From positions 53,782,871 through 53,846,870 of the forward strand of contig NC_064433.1 in the NCBI RefSeq assembly GCF_023343835.1: 64,000 nt of DNA, given 5' to 3'. Made by a program: the position numbers and the translations under genes. The notes beneath the pieces were generated by a model, which saw nothing but the letters and a program-made list of their open reading frames with translations, made no database searches and had not been told where the DNA came from. How positions within the stretch are numbered: position 1 is the stretch's first letter; the number at the start of each line of letters is the position of its first letter. This document shows positions 54,499 through 64,000 of the stretch, in pieces. Origin of the DNA: Lagopus muta (Eukaryota; Chordata; Aves; Galliformes; Phasianidae).

Positions 54499-54524
54499 CT
54501 ACTTTGAGCTTGATGTTTTCATAT
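54499..54524 (-). CDS. HCFC2: HCFC2 final coding segment (candidate)
   Basis: Acceptor CTTCTTTTTGCAG, then ATATGAAAACATC. Joined to the single G left by the FN3 exon, it reads DMKTSSSK and a TAG stop at 54501-54499. The phase works and the position abuts the repeat-poor 3' UTR. The short tail has no strong conservation I can verify, and another final exon cannot be excluded. Confidence 0.5.
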
Positions 54525-57500
54525 CTGCAAAAAGAAGGAGACACTGTTAGTCATTTCATCATTTCATAGTGAGGTCAAACACCATCAAAACAACTCCTGC
54601 ACAGTTCTGGAATGCAGATCATGGCCCAAGCCCTTACCACATAAAAGGTTAACACTGTCCTGGAATCTTAAACTCGAGACAATTCTTCAAGGCCAGGCTG
54701 GATGTGGCTCTGGGCAGCCTGGTCTGGTGGCTGGTGACCCTGCACATAGCAGGGGGTTGAAACTCAATGATCATTGTGGTCCTTTTTAGCCCAGGCCATT
54801 CTATGATTCTATTGTTGCTCTCCATCTCAGAAATTACATGTTCCAAACAAACAGAGGCACCCAACAGCACTCTGTCAGCTACACCCTGCACATCACAGCA
54901 AGTGGACTGGCAGGACAGCTAAACACCAAGCAATAGCTCAGTGCAAACAAAGGGGGTAAAAACCAGAGCTCCCCCTGGTTCTTCCCTTCCTAACTTCCCT
55001 CCATGCTCACAACACCTCCTGCTGAGCCACGTCAACTCTCAGCTAGCAGAAAGTTAAGGCAGAAAGTGAAAGGTTATTTTGCAAAACTGAAAAAATACAA
55101 TCAACTGATGGCACCAAGAACTGCCTAGATGACAAAATGGAAACTGTGACTGAAGAATCACTTAAACTCCACCTGTGCTTCTAGATTATATGCTGCCATT
55201 AGGAGCCACAGTCCCTCTCTCAGCAGTCACTTGTGCCTTTGTGTTGGTGCTAGCATTTATGCAGCTGCACAGATGGACATGAGGGAACTGAACAGGCTGA
55301 AAATGAAGCCTAGTTTCCAGTCAGTCTGTTCCCATTCCCAACTAATCATAAGCCCATACAAATTCAAGTGCAGAAATGAGACGATAAAGCCTATTCTGAG
55401 TAACTGTAATACAGACTTCAAAAAGCGTATCAATCACAAACATACACCTTATGTCACTTTATGAAAAAATACTCTGATACGGAAGGGAAAAAGGTTGAAA
55501 AAACCCAAACTTGATTGCATCCATGCATGGAACTGGATTCTTTTTATAATGAAATTTTGCTAAGCTGAAGTGAAGACCAGGGAAATCAGGAAGCTTACTA
55601 AGATTTCATTATTCGAGGGACGAAGTAAGCTTCCATAACCAGCATTCACTACTTGCCCGTGGACGAATATCACTGTGTTTAATACAATGCTAAACTGAAC
55701 AACTGCATTTTCTTAAAACTTCTGTAAAGAACAAACTGATATTTCACTGCTGTGCAAAGCACCGTGCTGAGCAAAGGCTCGTTTCTAGAGCCATGACCAG
55801 CTCTGCCACAGCTAGGGCCCACTCGCACGCTGCACTGACACCAACATTACCTTGAAGCCATCGAACTTGTGTGGCCGGTCCATAGCCCCTCTCGTTCTTT
55901 GCAGAAATCCTGAACACTATAGCAGGTCGGGAAGTGTAATCCACGTGAGCGTTTGAAAGCTGGGCAGCAGTCACTACACAAGATGTCTTGAGACCACAAT
56001 ATATTCTCATAAATACAAGCTGATTTGGGTTTTCCTGCAACTGTGTGGAACGTATTGCTAAGTAGGCAGAATATTCTAAAATATTGCCAGAAGGTGAAGC
56101 AGGAGGCTCCCAAGAAAGATGAATGCAGTCTACACTCTGGAAAAAACAGAGAGAAAATATGATACTATGCGGTTCATCATCAGATATTCAACTAAGCATA
56201 TAATTTATAAAAACATCTTTATAATATATTCACTACACACACACATATATGCATACATATACACACACATCTCTAAGGAGCATCTTAAAATTCTAACCTA
56301 TTCTGTCACTGTTCCTGCATTCAAGAAGCAACAATTTCTTTCTACTGATACTTGTGCAGAGACAACACAGATGCTAAAGGATATTTTGGAAAACAAGAAT
56401 ACTCATTTTCTGATTCACACAGGAGGAATACAAACCAATGGCACTACATTTCCAAAGTACAGCCCTTCTTGTCATTGCAGATGGACTGAGTAGTCTCTAG
56501 TACAGAAGGATGTCAGGTGACGTGAAACCAAACAACAAAACTCATCTACCATTAAAACAAATTACAAATCCCAGAAAACAAAGGAAGAAAAACCTCCCCA
56601 AATACTTTTAAAGTGGACTTTGTGGGGGCAGAGGTTTATAAAAGACATCTGACTTGAAAGTTAGCAGATTAAGAGATAAAAACGCATTTTAGTGTGTCGA
56701 TTCATGTCACCCAGGAGTGGCCTCTAATTTTGGCAAAATCACACTGTTTTATGCCAAAAGATCATCCTTGGGAGGTAATAACCTATCTTTTGACACTTCT
56801 TTTTAATTAACACATTAGACTTCTACAAAATTAAGAGTGCAAGAAAAGAAAATAATGGGAAAATTATCAGATGATTAAGATGCCTCTTGCAACATGATCA
56901 TTAAGGCTTAAAATATTTTCATTTTAGCAGTTTCTTCAAGTGTATCACATTGGGCAGAATTCACCAATGAAGAATTTGTCACTACTTAATATGACAACTT
57001 TCAATTAAAAAAATAAATAAACAGATAGATAGATAGATAGATAGATAGATAAATAAATAACAACACAGCAATTATCTGCATTTCTCACCTTAGTGATTTT
57101 GACTGTTGAAGGAGCTCCAGGAAAACCTGGAATGCATGTCTTGAATTCACTCACTTTACTGAAAGGCCCAACACCACAGCCATTAATTGCAGCAACTCTA
57201 AACCTGTACACTGTGCCCGGAAAAAGATCCTGCTTCTTAAGTAACCTGTAGTCTGGTACGTCTGCATCTTCCTTCTGAAAATACAGCAACATCAGAATAC
57301 TTTGAAAAGCATTCTAAACACAATTACTTAAAAAAATATACAGTGATAGCAAGAAACCAAGGTAAGTTTAACTGAAATAAAAAACTGATTTAACATTTTT
57401 GTACTTTCATTGGGATTTATAGAAGGATTCTGACTGAAGCACACTGCACACCCACACATCTGCACACTCATTTAAACTCAACAGTATCTCTGGCTTAGTT

Positions 57501-60500
57501 TTACCTGGGAAAGTAAAAGCAAAGTAGTGTCTCCAGTTGTATAGCTTATGATTTAATTAGTATACTCCCCTATCCTCAAAAATATTTTTCTTTCAAGAAC
57601 ACTCACTCCAATAACTAGAAGGTACCATTTTATGAAACTGTAATCACAATGTTCCTAAAGAAAAGCACAGTTAGTAACAAGTATGTTAGGGTCCCAAAAA
57701 TGATCAGAGGGCTGGAGCGCCTCTCCTGTGAAGGCAGGCTGAAGGAGCTGGGACTGTTGAGCCTGGAGAAGAGAAGGGAGTGGGGAGATCTCAGTGTGGC
57801 CTTCCAATATCTAAAGGGAATTTATAAACATAAGGGAGATCAACTTTTTATACAGGTATATAAAGACAGGACAAGGGGGAATGATTTTAATCTAAAGGAA
57901 GGGAGACTTAGATTAGATACCAGGGGAAGTTTTTACTGAGAGCAATGAGACACTAATACAGGCTGCCCAGGGAAGCTGTGGATGCCCCACACCTGGAGGC
58001 TCAAGGCCAGGCTGGATGGGACCCTGGGCAACCTGATCTAGTGGCTGACAGTCCTGCCTGTGGCAGGGGGGTTGGAACCTGATGATCCTCGAGGTCCCTT
58101 CCAACCCAAGCCATTCTATGATTCTGACATGTTATGTACTAATGTATTTCCATGCTTACCATGTGCACTGATACATCCTTGAACCAACCTATTCAGAACT
58201 ATTTTCCTTGCAAATAATGTGCAAGCAATCACAATCTATACAAACTGCTGTAAAAGACAGTATGTTGAATACATTCAGCAACTAACAAACAATTTTATAC
58301 TATGAATCCTGCAAATACATTCTAGAAAGATAGATAAAGATATAAAGATATATAAAGATATAGATAGAAAGATAAAGACCTTACATAAGAGGACAGGACA
58401 ATCAGTATTCACAGAAGTAGAGAGAAACGTGCTCAGAGTGCCCATTTACACATACATACACAGCAGAGATCAAAATCCTCTGTGGGTTTTATTTTCCCTC
58501 ATATACTCCATCTACAAGCAGCAGACCTAAGCTGTTCAGGTAAAGCAGAGACCTGCTCTGGTAAAAGGAAAGCATGGCTAAATACTTGGCCATTTGGTGA
58601 CAGCCAGATCACATGCGAGTAAGTGTCAGGTGTGTGTAAGTGAACACTGATTTCTGAGTTTGAAATCAACTCAGACATCTTTTCAAGAGGAACCGCCTCC
58701 TGACTGTAGGCACTTCTGGCCATTTAGCTGACACAGTAATTAGTTTTGTTTCTAGTCCACTTAGTCATCATTAAATTATACTTTCACCACCAAAACTACA
58801 AATGTTTTGCAAGTTACACATATTTAGTTTGTTAATATACAAACTTCTACGCTTAACAACATAAACTTACAGAAATCAAATACAAAACTCACTACACCTC
58901 CACATCTGATCTTTTTAAACATCCTACACTAGGCATTATGAGTATTTTTAAAAGTTTCTACGTGAAGATCCTTGAGACAGAGAAGAAACTGACTGGAAAT
59001 GCTCTAGTGAAATCACAGACTGCAAAGTGCTGAACTGTTCAGTTTCCAGGGACTTGAAAGTTTACTAAGTTGAAAGCTCCTTCCTAAGGGAACTATTTGT
59101 AGAACAGACAGATGGAAAGAATTAGCTACAGCACAATAAGATGTTCCATATAATTAGGAGAAAGCAACAGAGGATGTGTCTGGTTTAGGAAAAACGTAGG
59201 CCAAATACACCAGGAACTACATGGTAATAAAATACGACCTATAACGACCCATTTGTGCTGCAGTATCAGAAAATCACACATTTTGTCGTCAAGCATATGA
59301 GCCCCATATTTGAGAATGCACAAGTGCAAACTACATCAGAGGAAAATTAGCAGTTACCTTGTTAGAGGCATTCAGAGTTTCCTCAGGCAGCAAGTAGAAC
59401 TGGCTCACCACAGCACTGCTGTTCTTAAAAATTCCAACATCATACCACTGCCGTTCCCTTGATTTCACCGGTGCCATCTGTCTTTGTGGAGTTCTCTAGT
59501 ATTTGAAGAATAGGTTATGTAGACCATCCATACTTCAATATAGCATTAAAAGAACATTTCAAGATTCTAGAATATGTAGAATTCCCTTCCATACCAGTGA
59601 GTAACTCTGTATACTTCAAACAAATATGCATTTATTATTAATACATTGTTCAAAACCAGCAGGTTCTCAGAAATTTAGGAACAGATCATCACTTAAAAAA
59701 ATAAGAGTAACTGCAGCTGGGATGTCATCTCTGACATCCTAGTTGGAGCAGGGAGGGGAAGAAGCTTAAAGCTGTAGAACGAGGTGTGTGGAGCAGCATG
59801 TAATCACTCACAAGCTCAGCGATTAACAAAAGTGTGATGTGGTCGTACATCAGCAGCTGTCTGGGATTCTGCTGCACTTCAGCCCCAACTCCCTGCAGCA
59901 AGCAACTGCTAAACTTGCAGCTCAGAGCAGAACCGCTGCTGTGGCATGGCACAGTGGTTGTAGAAGGCATGGGAACTGTGTGGATTGACCCAGAAAGACA
60001 AGCTATCTTTCTTGTTTGACTTCAGGCATCAGGAAGAGCACCTGCATGGCCAGGCCAATCCAGCACAGATAGAAGGTGTTCCTGCTAGAGTGGAAAAGGG
60101 GCAGAAGTGTCAGCTGCTATTGGTAAAAGCAACCCAACTCTTAATTAGCTGCTGCTTCTTCCCATCCTTAGCTCCACTCTTTTGGTGGCAAAAACTGCAC
60201 CTTGGTTTTGTGTATTAAGATGTAAGCAGGTGAAATAGGAGGCATTTACTTTTTTCAGGAAGTATTTACAGCTTGCATAGTCAGTCCCCATCTCTTCTAG
60301 GGAAAAACATCAAGATGTCAGTTCAGTTATGTTTCAAACCTACGCATCAGCAGCAAACACTACACCTGATTTAATGCATATCTCATTTTAAATTCAGTTG
60401 TGCAGACAGAAGAACATTCCACATTTGCACATCATGCAGCAGAAAGCCCACTCCACTGCGCCAGTCGATTCAAATGATTCAACAGCTGAAACACATTCTT

Positions 60501-63500
60501 GGATCTCCTCCCAACTAAACAACTGCTTCTAAGACTCAAATCTAACCCGCACAACGTAATTAGTTTTACAACAGAAAATTTCTACCCCTGTATTATCCAC
60601 TTCCAGCTCTTTTTTTCTCTGTCAAAGAGGCACGGTTGAAGAAAAACAGAAGAACCCTTACAACTAATCAACAGAATACAATTTGATTTTGCTTTTGCAG
60701 ACTTACAGAGGAATGTGAATCATTTGCCTGTCCAGTATTGACCTTTGTTGAAGGCATGAAATAAGCAGTTTCAGCAGCTAGAAACAAAAAGTTACATTGA
60801 AAAAGCTTAACTCTAAGAAAAATTTAACACGAAGTCCACAGAGTTGACCTCAGCAGCCATTTACAAGCGTTTGCTGCAAAAGCATGTCTCAAAGTTCTTT
60901 TGCATGCAGTTCTATTTATAACACGGACAACTAATTTTGGCTTGCTTCATATTCACAGAAGCTGACACCACAGATAACTGCAGATAACAGAACTTGGAAG
61001 GCAGGTCTCAGAAATTCTATCCTTAGGTGTGACACAACTATGAAATCAATAGAGAATATTGCAAACAATCAAAGTATCAGATCGAGGCATATAGGCTGCT
61101 CATACAAGTGTCATCACTAAGCCTAAAATCTTAATGCACTGTTTCTGACATAAAGAATTCAGACTGCAGTAATAAGAGCAATTAATCTTTTAGCAATCCT
61201 AAGAAATGGGAAAATAATGCTTCCTAAAAATAAATCAAAGCACATGAACAATACAAGGGAATATTAGTATTCTATTCTTGTGTTTGTGTTTTGCTTTTAA
61301 AGAACAATACTGTCCAGTAAAAAGTACACTACTCAGTGCCAATAAAGAATACCACTCTTTAGCTAACACTCAAAAAGCAGCAAGCACATCCTGGTGATTT
61401 CCAAGAAAAACAAGATGTGAAGAACTACCCATATGTTTAGCTTCTGTACTGATGCTTGTTTTGGATATTTCAAACAGACTGTAGAGAGGTCACCACGTCT
61501 GCCTAGTGGTGAGCCAGCCACGTGAGCTGCCATGCTCATTACAGAGGTCAGCTATTTAAAATGAAGAAAATCCGAGGTTACAAACAATAGACTTCTGCTG
61601 ACTAAAAAAAGCAATCACCAGATGAAAGCAAATGTCTCACAGGCAACAAAACTGCCCACCATGGCTATTTATAAAACAGGCATCTGCATAAAGATTTGAA
61701 AGACTTCTCACTTACAGAAAACCAAGCAGCTTACTAAAGTATAAGAATATCCTGATTTTATGGATATGTAAATCATAGCAGAGATCATTCAGGCTGCCTG
61801 AGGTCCTCCATAGCCCAAAGCCCTATCTCTAACCCAGGTACTAAGTCAAGATGGGAATCCCACCACACCACAGGAACTCTGATGGCCTTAGATACATATG
61901 GCTCAAAATACAGTATGTGAAACACATTTCAAACCTTCAGATTTTGAATTGAATGTTGTTAGTGAAGTTTCATCTTTAACAACTGCCCCATTTGTACTTG
62001 ATGACTCAGTTTTAACAGCCTGCTGGGTTACCATAGTTTGTGTGCTGGAGACAGTACTGGATACAGAAGCATCAGGAATTACAGTTCGTTTGTCCAAGTC
62101 ATGTAATTCACCTACATTTGCTGAAGTCTGAGGACCTTAGAAAAAGAAAATATTAACCAGAATTCAATACTGATGATACCCAACATGGACCTCAACTTAA
62201 TCTAATGGCTTTAGTTTCACATAAAAACAGAGATTTAGATTAGATCTGATTATGAAATCAATAAGGAATACTGTGAACAAATAAAGCAAATGCTTTATGT
62301 ATCTAGCTGAGTAAGACCCTGTCTGCACAGTCGTAACCAAATATATGTACACAGTTGTACTAAAACTGCAATTTCATTTGTGTTGGATGTATTTCATACC
62401 CATTTGGTGACAAAAGAATTCATTTGGGAAAAAAAAGAAACACCCACACAAATGATCATCAGAGTTTCATAACAAACAACTTCATCACCAACAGTGCAAG
62501 TCTCTTTCTCACTCAGTACTAAGACCCAAAATTTGCAGGCAATACTTAAATTAAACTGAGGATAATAAAAATGGTCACGCCATCTAAATTACATAAACAT
62601 CAAATATAAACAGATTGTGTGCTTGGGCCTGGATTCACCCCACTGAACATCTCATTTCTCCTCATACCTTCTAGAAATATGCACAGTATTAGCTAGCACA
62701 AGGAATTTTAAAAACCACAAGGACATGTAGATTAATTTTAAATTGCAAGACGAATAATCTTACTTTATGCTTATTAGATGAATTTAACACTTGCTTTTTT
62801 ATTAATTTTTACTCTATAGATATCTTACTTGAAGTACAAACAGGCAAAAGAGAAGGGGCATTTGATTCCTTGAACGCTGCCGCATCTGCACGGTTTTTCA
62901 TGGTCTCCTGTGTAATCTTGTTTTCGGGTGCTGCAACCTTTTCTTTTCCTTCTATTTTTAAGAGTGAGTTGGATGAAAGGCAAAGTTGGACCTACCAGAA
63001 CAATACATTGGTTAATGTGTAACTGCCAAGTTCAGAGCTGTCAGTTGCAAACATGGCATGAAAAGGCTTGCTCAAAAGCAACAAATGAAAATCCTCTAAT
63101 ACCCTTAGCGTTTTAAATTGAAACAAGCAAGCAACCTAAGAATCCACATTCTTTTAGCCACATAAAACAAGGACTCAAGCTCTAAACTGACTTAAACGTA
63201 CCCTTAGCCCATACTACATTTTATCTGAGCAAGTTCAAATTCTTATTATGTGGAAGTGCACTGATGCATACATTTTGTCTACGAGGCAGATGAGAAATGG
63301 GGACTGGGGTACAGCAAAATGACAATCAGAAAAACTTTCACCCATTGCTCTTCTGGTACATATCTAAGATTTCTATTGTTAGCAAAATTCACGATACTTC
63401 TACATTCATTTTCTGTAAGAGTATATTATGGATTCCATACAGATCTGAGGGTTTACCCAGCTAAGAAAAGACCTACATTTCTAAAACTGTGAACCTCCCG

Positions 63501-64000
63501 CCAGAGATTTTCCTCTTTCTTTCAAATTGCCAAAACAGTGGAATACCTAAAACAGCATGAAAACCCTAACAAAGAAGAAACATGCATCATCCTTCCTGCT
63601 TCCCATGTTAATTTCACAAACATTTTGAGGATGTAGAATATCTCTACTGTTACAAGATTCCCAGTTAGCACTCTGGAAGTCAACACAGTCACAATATCCT
63701 TTACACATTACCACAAAGAGGACTTTTAAGACTGCATCCATCATGAAAATTAGATGAATATAAGGAAGTAAACAAGCACTTCAGGTGTCTTCTTTGTTGT
63801 TCGATTTGGGGGTTTTCTAAGGTTTAAATGTATGCAGGTATTTTAAAAACTGGGAAATTATTTGGCAGTTCTCTCACTTCCCACACTACTTTGCCACCTT
63901 GGTGTTTGTCAGTTTACACTTACGTTATTAGGAATGACATTATTTGCTTGGCTGGGATGATCCACCTTCATTTCTGGGCAGGGGACACTGGGCAATGATT
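54499..64000 (-). CDS. HCFC2: Host cell factor C2, C-terminal half (partial; gene continues off the right edge)
   Basis: Paralogue of HCFC1, a nuclear chromatin-associated adaptor with N-terminal Kelch repeats (not in this window) and C-terminal fibronectin type III domains. Eight minus-strand exons join in phase: >64000-63924, 62991-62829, 62135-61935, 60777-60707, 59495-59358, 57274-57089, 56136-55851 and 54524-54499. They give about 381 residues. A Ser/Thr/Lys-rich low-complexity linker comes first. The FN3 pair follows: [20 protein letters not shown], then [20 protein letters not shown] with [20 protein letters not shown], then [20 protein letters not shown] to [14 protein letters not shown]. 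The [12 protein letters not shown] ending is shared with HCFC1. Unlike HCFC1, there is no room for the long central proteolytic repeat region, which supports HCFC2. The extreme C-terminus is the least certain part. Confidence 0.93.
54525..55850 (-). other. HCFC2: HCFC2 last intron
   Basis: About 1.3 kb; contains a plus-strand CR1 3' fragment at about 54680-54812 and no other recognised feature. Confidence 0.6.
54680..54812 (+). mobile_element. CR1 3' fragment in the HCFC2 last intron
   Basis: AAGGCCAGGCTGGATGTGGC, CTGGGCAGCCTGGTCTGGTG, TGCACATAGCAGGGGGTTGA and CCATTCTATGATTCTATTG. Confidence 0.9.
55851..56136 (-). CDS. HCFC2: HCFC2 last FN3 exon
   Basis: 286 nt from acceptor CTGTTTTTTCCAG to donor GTAATG. 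It encodes [60 protein letters not shown] and on to [15 protein letters not shown]. It leaves one nucleotide for the final exon. Confidence 0.96.
56137..57088 (-). other. HCFC2: HCFC2 intron between FN3 exons
   Basis: About 950 bases with a short CA/TA-rich stretch at 56233-56270 and a GATA microsatellite at 57023-57050, which lies only about 40 bases from the exon end. Confidence 0.85.
57023..57050. repeat. (AGAT)n microsatellite
   Basis: Seven AGAT units followed by AAATAAATAA, about 40 bases from the end of an HCFC2 FN3 exon, on the donor side. Confidence 0.97.
57089..57274 (-). CDS. HCFC2: HCFC2 FN3 exon
   Basis: 186 nt, phase 0 to 0, from acceptor GTTGCTGTATTTTCAG to donor GTGAGA. It encodes [40 protein letters not shown] and [20 protein letters not shown] plus TK. 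The [17 protein letters not shown] stretch is a typical FN3 F-G strand region. Confidence 0.96.
57690..58124 (+). mobile_element. CR1 3' copy in an HCFC2 intron
   Basis: Encodes the CR1 ORF2 end ([40 protein letters not shown]), then GGTCCCTTCCAACCCAAGCC and ATTCTATGATTCTGA. It is antisense to HCFC2. Confidence 0.92.
58327..58380. repeat. Degenerate AGATA-rich tract
   Basis: Mixed AGATA, AAGATATA and AGATAG units, an imperfect tetra/pentanucleotide repeat in an HCFC2 intron. Confidence 0.8.
59358..59495 (-). CDS. HCFC2: HCFC2 exon starting the FN3 pair
   Basis: 138 nt, phase 0 to 0, from acceptor AAATACTAG (poor pyrimidine tract) to donor GTAACT. It encodes [40 protein letters not shown] and LNASNK. 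The QWYDVG and FYLLP elements correspond to QWFDVG and YFLPP in HCFC1. Confidence 0.9.
60707..60777 (-). CDS. HCFC2: HCFC2 short exon
   Basis: 71 nt from acceptor TTTTTGTTTCTAG to donor GTAAGTC. It encodes [20 protein letters not shown] and HSS. Its phases (2 nt in, 0 out) fit both neighbours exactly. Confidence 0.75.
61935..62135 (-). CDS. HCFC2: HCFC2 linker exon, Ser/Thr-rich
   Basis: 201 nt from acceptor TTTTCTTTTTCTAAG to donor GTTTGA, which is weak because of T at +3. It encodes [40 protein letters not shown] and [20 protein letters not shown]. Phase 1 to 1. It contains a VKTE motif resembling a sumoylation consensus. Confidence 0.8.
62829..62991 (-). CDS. HCFC2: HCFC2 linker exon
   Basis: 163 nt from acceptor ATTGTTCTGGTAG to donor GTAAGATA. 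It encodes [40 protein letters not shown] and [14 protein letters not shown], and leaves one nucleotide (Ser with the next exon). Phase and location fit; sequence conservation is low. Confidence 0.75.
62992..63923 (-). other. HCFC2: HCFC2 intron near the right edge
   Basis: About 930 bases of AT-rich intron between two linker exons; nothing else recognised. Confidence 0.7.
63924..64000 (-). CDS. HCFC2: HCFC2 exon (cut by the window edge)
   Basis: Open into the right edge; encodes [20 protein letters not shown] and VIPNN, then the donor GTAAGTG. It ends in phase 0, matching the next exon. The residues lie in the variable linker before the FN3 pair, so assignment depends on splice phase and position. 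Confidence 0.75.

Larger units (their letters stand above)
57275..59357 (-). other. HCFC2: HCFC2 intron with a CR1 copy
   Basis: About 2.1 kb, containing a plus-strand CR1 at about 57690-58124 and a GATA/AAGATA-rich tract near 58327-58380. Confidence 0.85.
59496..62828 (-). other. HCFC2: HCFC2 intronic sequence around two short linker exons
   Basis: Apart from the exons at 60707-60777 and 61935-62135, this is AT-rich intron without a recognised repeat or gene. Confidence 0.7.

Noticed and set aside
60256-60302. Possible 47 nt HCFC2 exon (CCCTAG acceptor, GTAAAT after AAAAAA)
   Set aside because: Its open frame requires phase 1 upstream, but the exon at 60707 ends in phase 0. In phase 0 it contains a stop, whereas joining 60707 directly to 59495 is in frame.

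Overview
The window is vertebrate nuclear DNA and almost certainly avian, most likely from a galliform such as chicken. The evidence is interrupted genes with GT-AG introns, two GC-rich CpG islands, and many CR1 LINE copies ending in the CR1-type ATTCTATGATTCT tail. CR1 is the dominant interspersed repeat of birds. There are no bacterial-style operons, CRISPR arrays or phage genes. Long open frames in the CpG islands are composition artefacts, and others lie in CR1 copies.

Three protein-coding genes are recognisable. (1) TXNRD1 (thioredoxin reductase 1, minus strand) is represented by its 5' end. Coding exons lie at 377-496, 605-677 and 4106-4228, with a probable promoter and non-coding first exon at about 6390-6660. 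A CpG-island promoter at 20.1-20.5 kb carries a possible alternative first coding exon. (2) NFYB (histone-fold B subunit of the CCAAT-binding factor NF-Y, plus strand) is complete. It has a CpG-island promoter and exon 1 at about 30.3-31.3 kb, six coding exons between 37295 and 44229, and a 3' UTR to about 45.3 kb. The spliced reading frame is 205 residues from the conserved ATG. (3) HCFC2 (host cell factor C2, minus strand) is represented by its 3' half: eight exons from 63924 (continuing off the right edge) down to 54499, plus a roughly 3 kb 3' UTR ending near 51.54 kb. The order TXNRD1-NFYB-HCFC2 matches the known vertebrate synteny (human 12q23).

Layout: 0-20.3 kb is TXNRD1 and its long 5' introns. 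20.3-30.3 kb is the intergenic space between divergent TXNRD1 and NFYB, full of CR1 and old SINE fragments. 30.3-45.3 kb is NFYB. 45.3-51.5 kb is a gene-free spacer between the convergent NFYB and HCFC2 ends. 51.5-64 kb is HCFC2.

The most interesting non-coding signals are these: a palindromic double CCAAT element in the promoter of NFYB, whose own product binds CCAAT; a start codon in NFYB exon 1 that is in frame with the conserved ATG; a two-promoter structure for TXNRD1; a solo LTR with target-site duplication nested in a CR1; and a CR1 nested in an opposite-strand CR1. I found no convincing undescribed system. This reads as an ordinary vertebrate genic region.
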